A stretch of 64,000 nt of DNA from Chitinophaga rupis. Lineage in GTDB: Bacteria > Bacteroidota > Bacteroidia > Chitinophagales > Chitinophagaceae. Positions 63,468-64,000 of the stretch are shown here, piece after piece. The first letter of the stretch is position 1. Each line of letters opens with the position of its first letter. The stretch is from NCBI RefSeq assembly GCF_900109685.1, contig NZ_FOBB01000002.1, positions 676,085-740,084 on the forward strand. Reading direction: 5' to 3'. Below the pieces are notes generated by a model. That model had not been told where the DNA came from. It saw only the letters and a list, made by a program, of their open reading frames with translations, and did no database searches. The position numbers and the translations under genes are program-made.

Positions 63468-63514
63468 GATAGCTGAAAAACAGAGGAGATGGACAAATCA
63501 ATTTATTACCTTGA

Positions 63515-64000
63515 CTAATCTTGCCGGGCTTTTAAAAACTCACTTACGCTTTTTCCTGTACATTTTTTGAAAAATCTTGAAAAGTAATCAGGGTCATTAA
63601 AGCCCAATTCGTAAGCTAATTCTTTTACAGAAAGGGGAGAGTACTGTAATTTTCGCTGTGCTTCAATCATTAAGCGGTTAGTAAAAAAGTCTTTTGGCGA
63701 AACTCCCGAATATTCTTTTACAATCCGGTATAAGCTGTTTGGGGTTAATGCCAATTTTTCGGCTATTGCATTTACAGAAGGTTGCTCCGTAAGATGGGTT
63801 TCCACCACTAATTTGAATTCAATAAACTTTGATAGATTGGTATTTAGAATATTTATTGGTGCTGTGTTTTTGAAATAAGCACTATTCAATTCTGTTAATA
63901 GTGAGCTCAGGTAAGATAATACTATTTCTGTGTCGGTCGGATGTTCGTCTATGTGAAGTATTTGATTTAAAATTTCAAAAACTTTTCTCACTCTCTCCCT
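63515..64000 (-). CDS. AraC family transcriptional regulator (N-terminus beyond the window)
   Basis: The frame is open to base 64000, so the N-terminal sensor is outside the window; the GTG at 63991 is not a reliable start. The visible 162 residues contain the C-terminal AraC double HTH: PSVNAIAEKLALTPNSLYRIVKEYSGVSPKDFF and LSVKELAYELGFNDPDYFSRFFKKCTGKSVSEF. It lies upstream of the SDR gene on the same strand and may control it. Confidence 0.88.
   Translation of the reverse strand, partial: RERVRKVFEILNQILHIDEHPTDTEIVLSYLSSLLTELNSAYFKNTAPINILNTNLSKFIEFKLVVETHLTEQPSVNAIAEKLALTPNSLYRIVKEYSGVSPKDFFTNRLMIEAQRKLQYSPLSVKELAYELGFNDPDYFSRFFKKCTGKSVSEFLKARQD

Noticed and set aside
1..64000. CRISPR arrays, tRNA, rRNA, IS elements and prophage
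   Set aside because: Reading through the window I saw no regularly spaced repeats, no transposase or integrase frames and no phage structural genes. A dedicated tRNA and repeat scan was not possible here.

Overview
The window reads as a chromosomal segment of a Bacteroidota bacterium, most like the family Chitinophagaceae. The evidence is two SusC/SusD outer-membrane pairs, a C-terminal type IX secretion (T9SS) sorting domain, SPII lipoproteins with Bacteroidota-style leaders, and several exact matches to the phylum's TAnnTTTG -7 promoter element. No rRNA, tRNA, CRISPR array, insertion sequence or phage gene was found. The first and last genes run off the window edges.

Layout. 1-13.8 kb holds mixed single genes: a secreted M43 metalloprotease (5' end missing), an SMP-30-like protein, a membrane protein paired with a DyP peroxidase, DinB and RidA proteins, an HxlR regulator facing two small membrane proteins, a DHA2 drug exporter, a DUF4082/FN3/beta-helix lipoprotein, and an AraC regulator with an SRPBCC protein. 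14.1-15.1 kb has two VOC proteins. 15.4-23.5 kb is a compact nine-gene Ter (tellurium/stress) operon. 23.6-26.5 kb has an FG-GAP protein, an MgtC protein, a small ParB-like protein and a VOC protein. 27.2-32.1 kb is a SusC/SusD pair with no enzyme genes attached. A beta-helix protein, a DUF1801 protein and a class 3 lipase follow on the minus strand.

35.5-57.6 kb is the most distinctive region: a LacI regulator followed by thirteen co-directional genes forming a polysaccharide-utilisation locus (PUL). It carries SusC/SusD, four DUF2961 (GH172) proteins, a five-bladed-propeller glycosidase, an (alpha/alpha)6-barrel protein and an SGNH acetylesterase. Between them sit a sodium:solute symporter and three proteins without signal peptides: a DUF1355 amidotransferase-like protein, a neutral-ceramidase-family protein and a HisD-family dehydrogenase. 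Characterised GH172 enzymes cleave alpha-D-fructofuranosides or D-arabinofuranosides. The inferred flow is capture by SusCD, periplasmic trimming of furanosides and acyl groups, import by the symporter, and cytoplasmic oxidation or hydrolysis. Two near-identical LacI-type operators with a central CG lie at the lacI promoter and upstream of susC.

The Ter operon joins TerD-fold proteins, two tandem TerY (vWA) proteins, a PP2C phosphatase and an atypical kinase (the TerY-P triad) to a HAD protein, a phosphoribosyltransferase-like protein and the membrane protein TerC. 57.7-64 kb ends with a PadR regulator plus FtsX-type permease, an epoxide-hydrolase-like alpha/beta hydrolase, a possible SUKH-type protein, and an SDR oxidoreductase next to an AraC regulator cut by the window edge.
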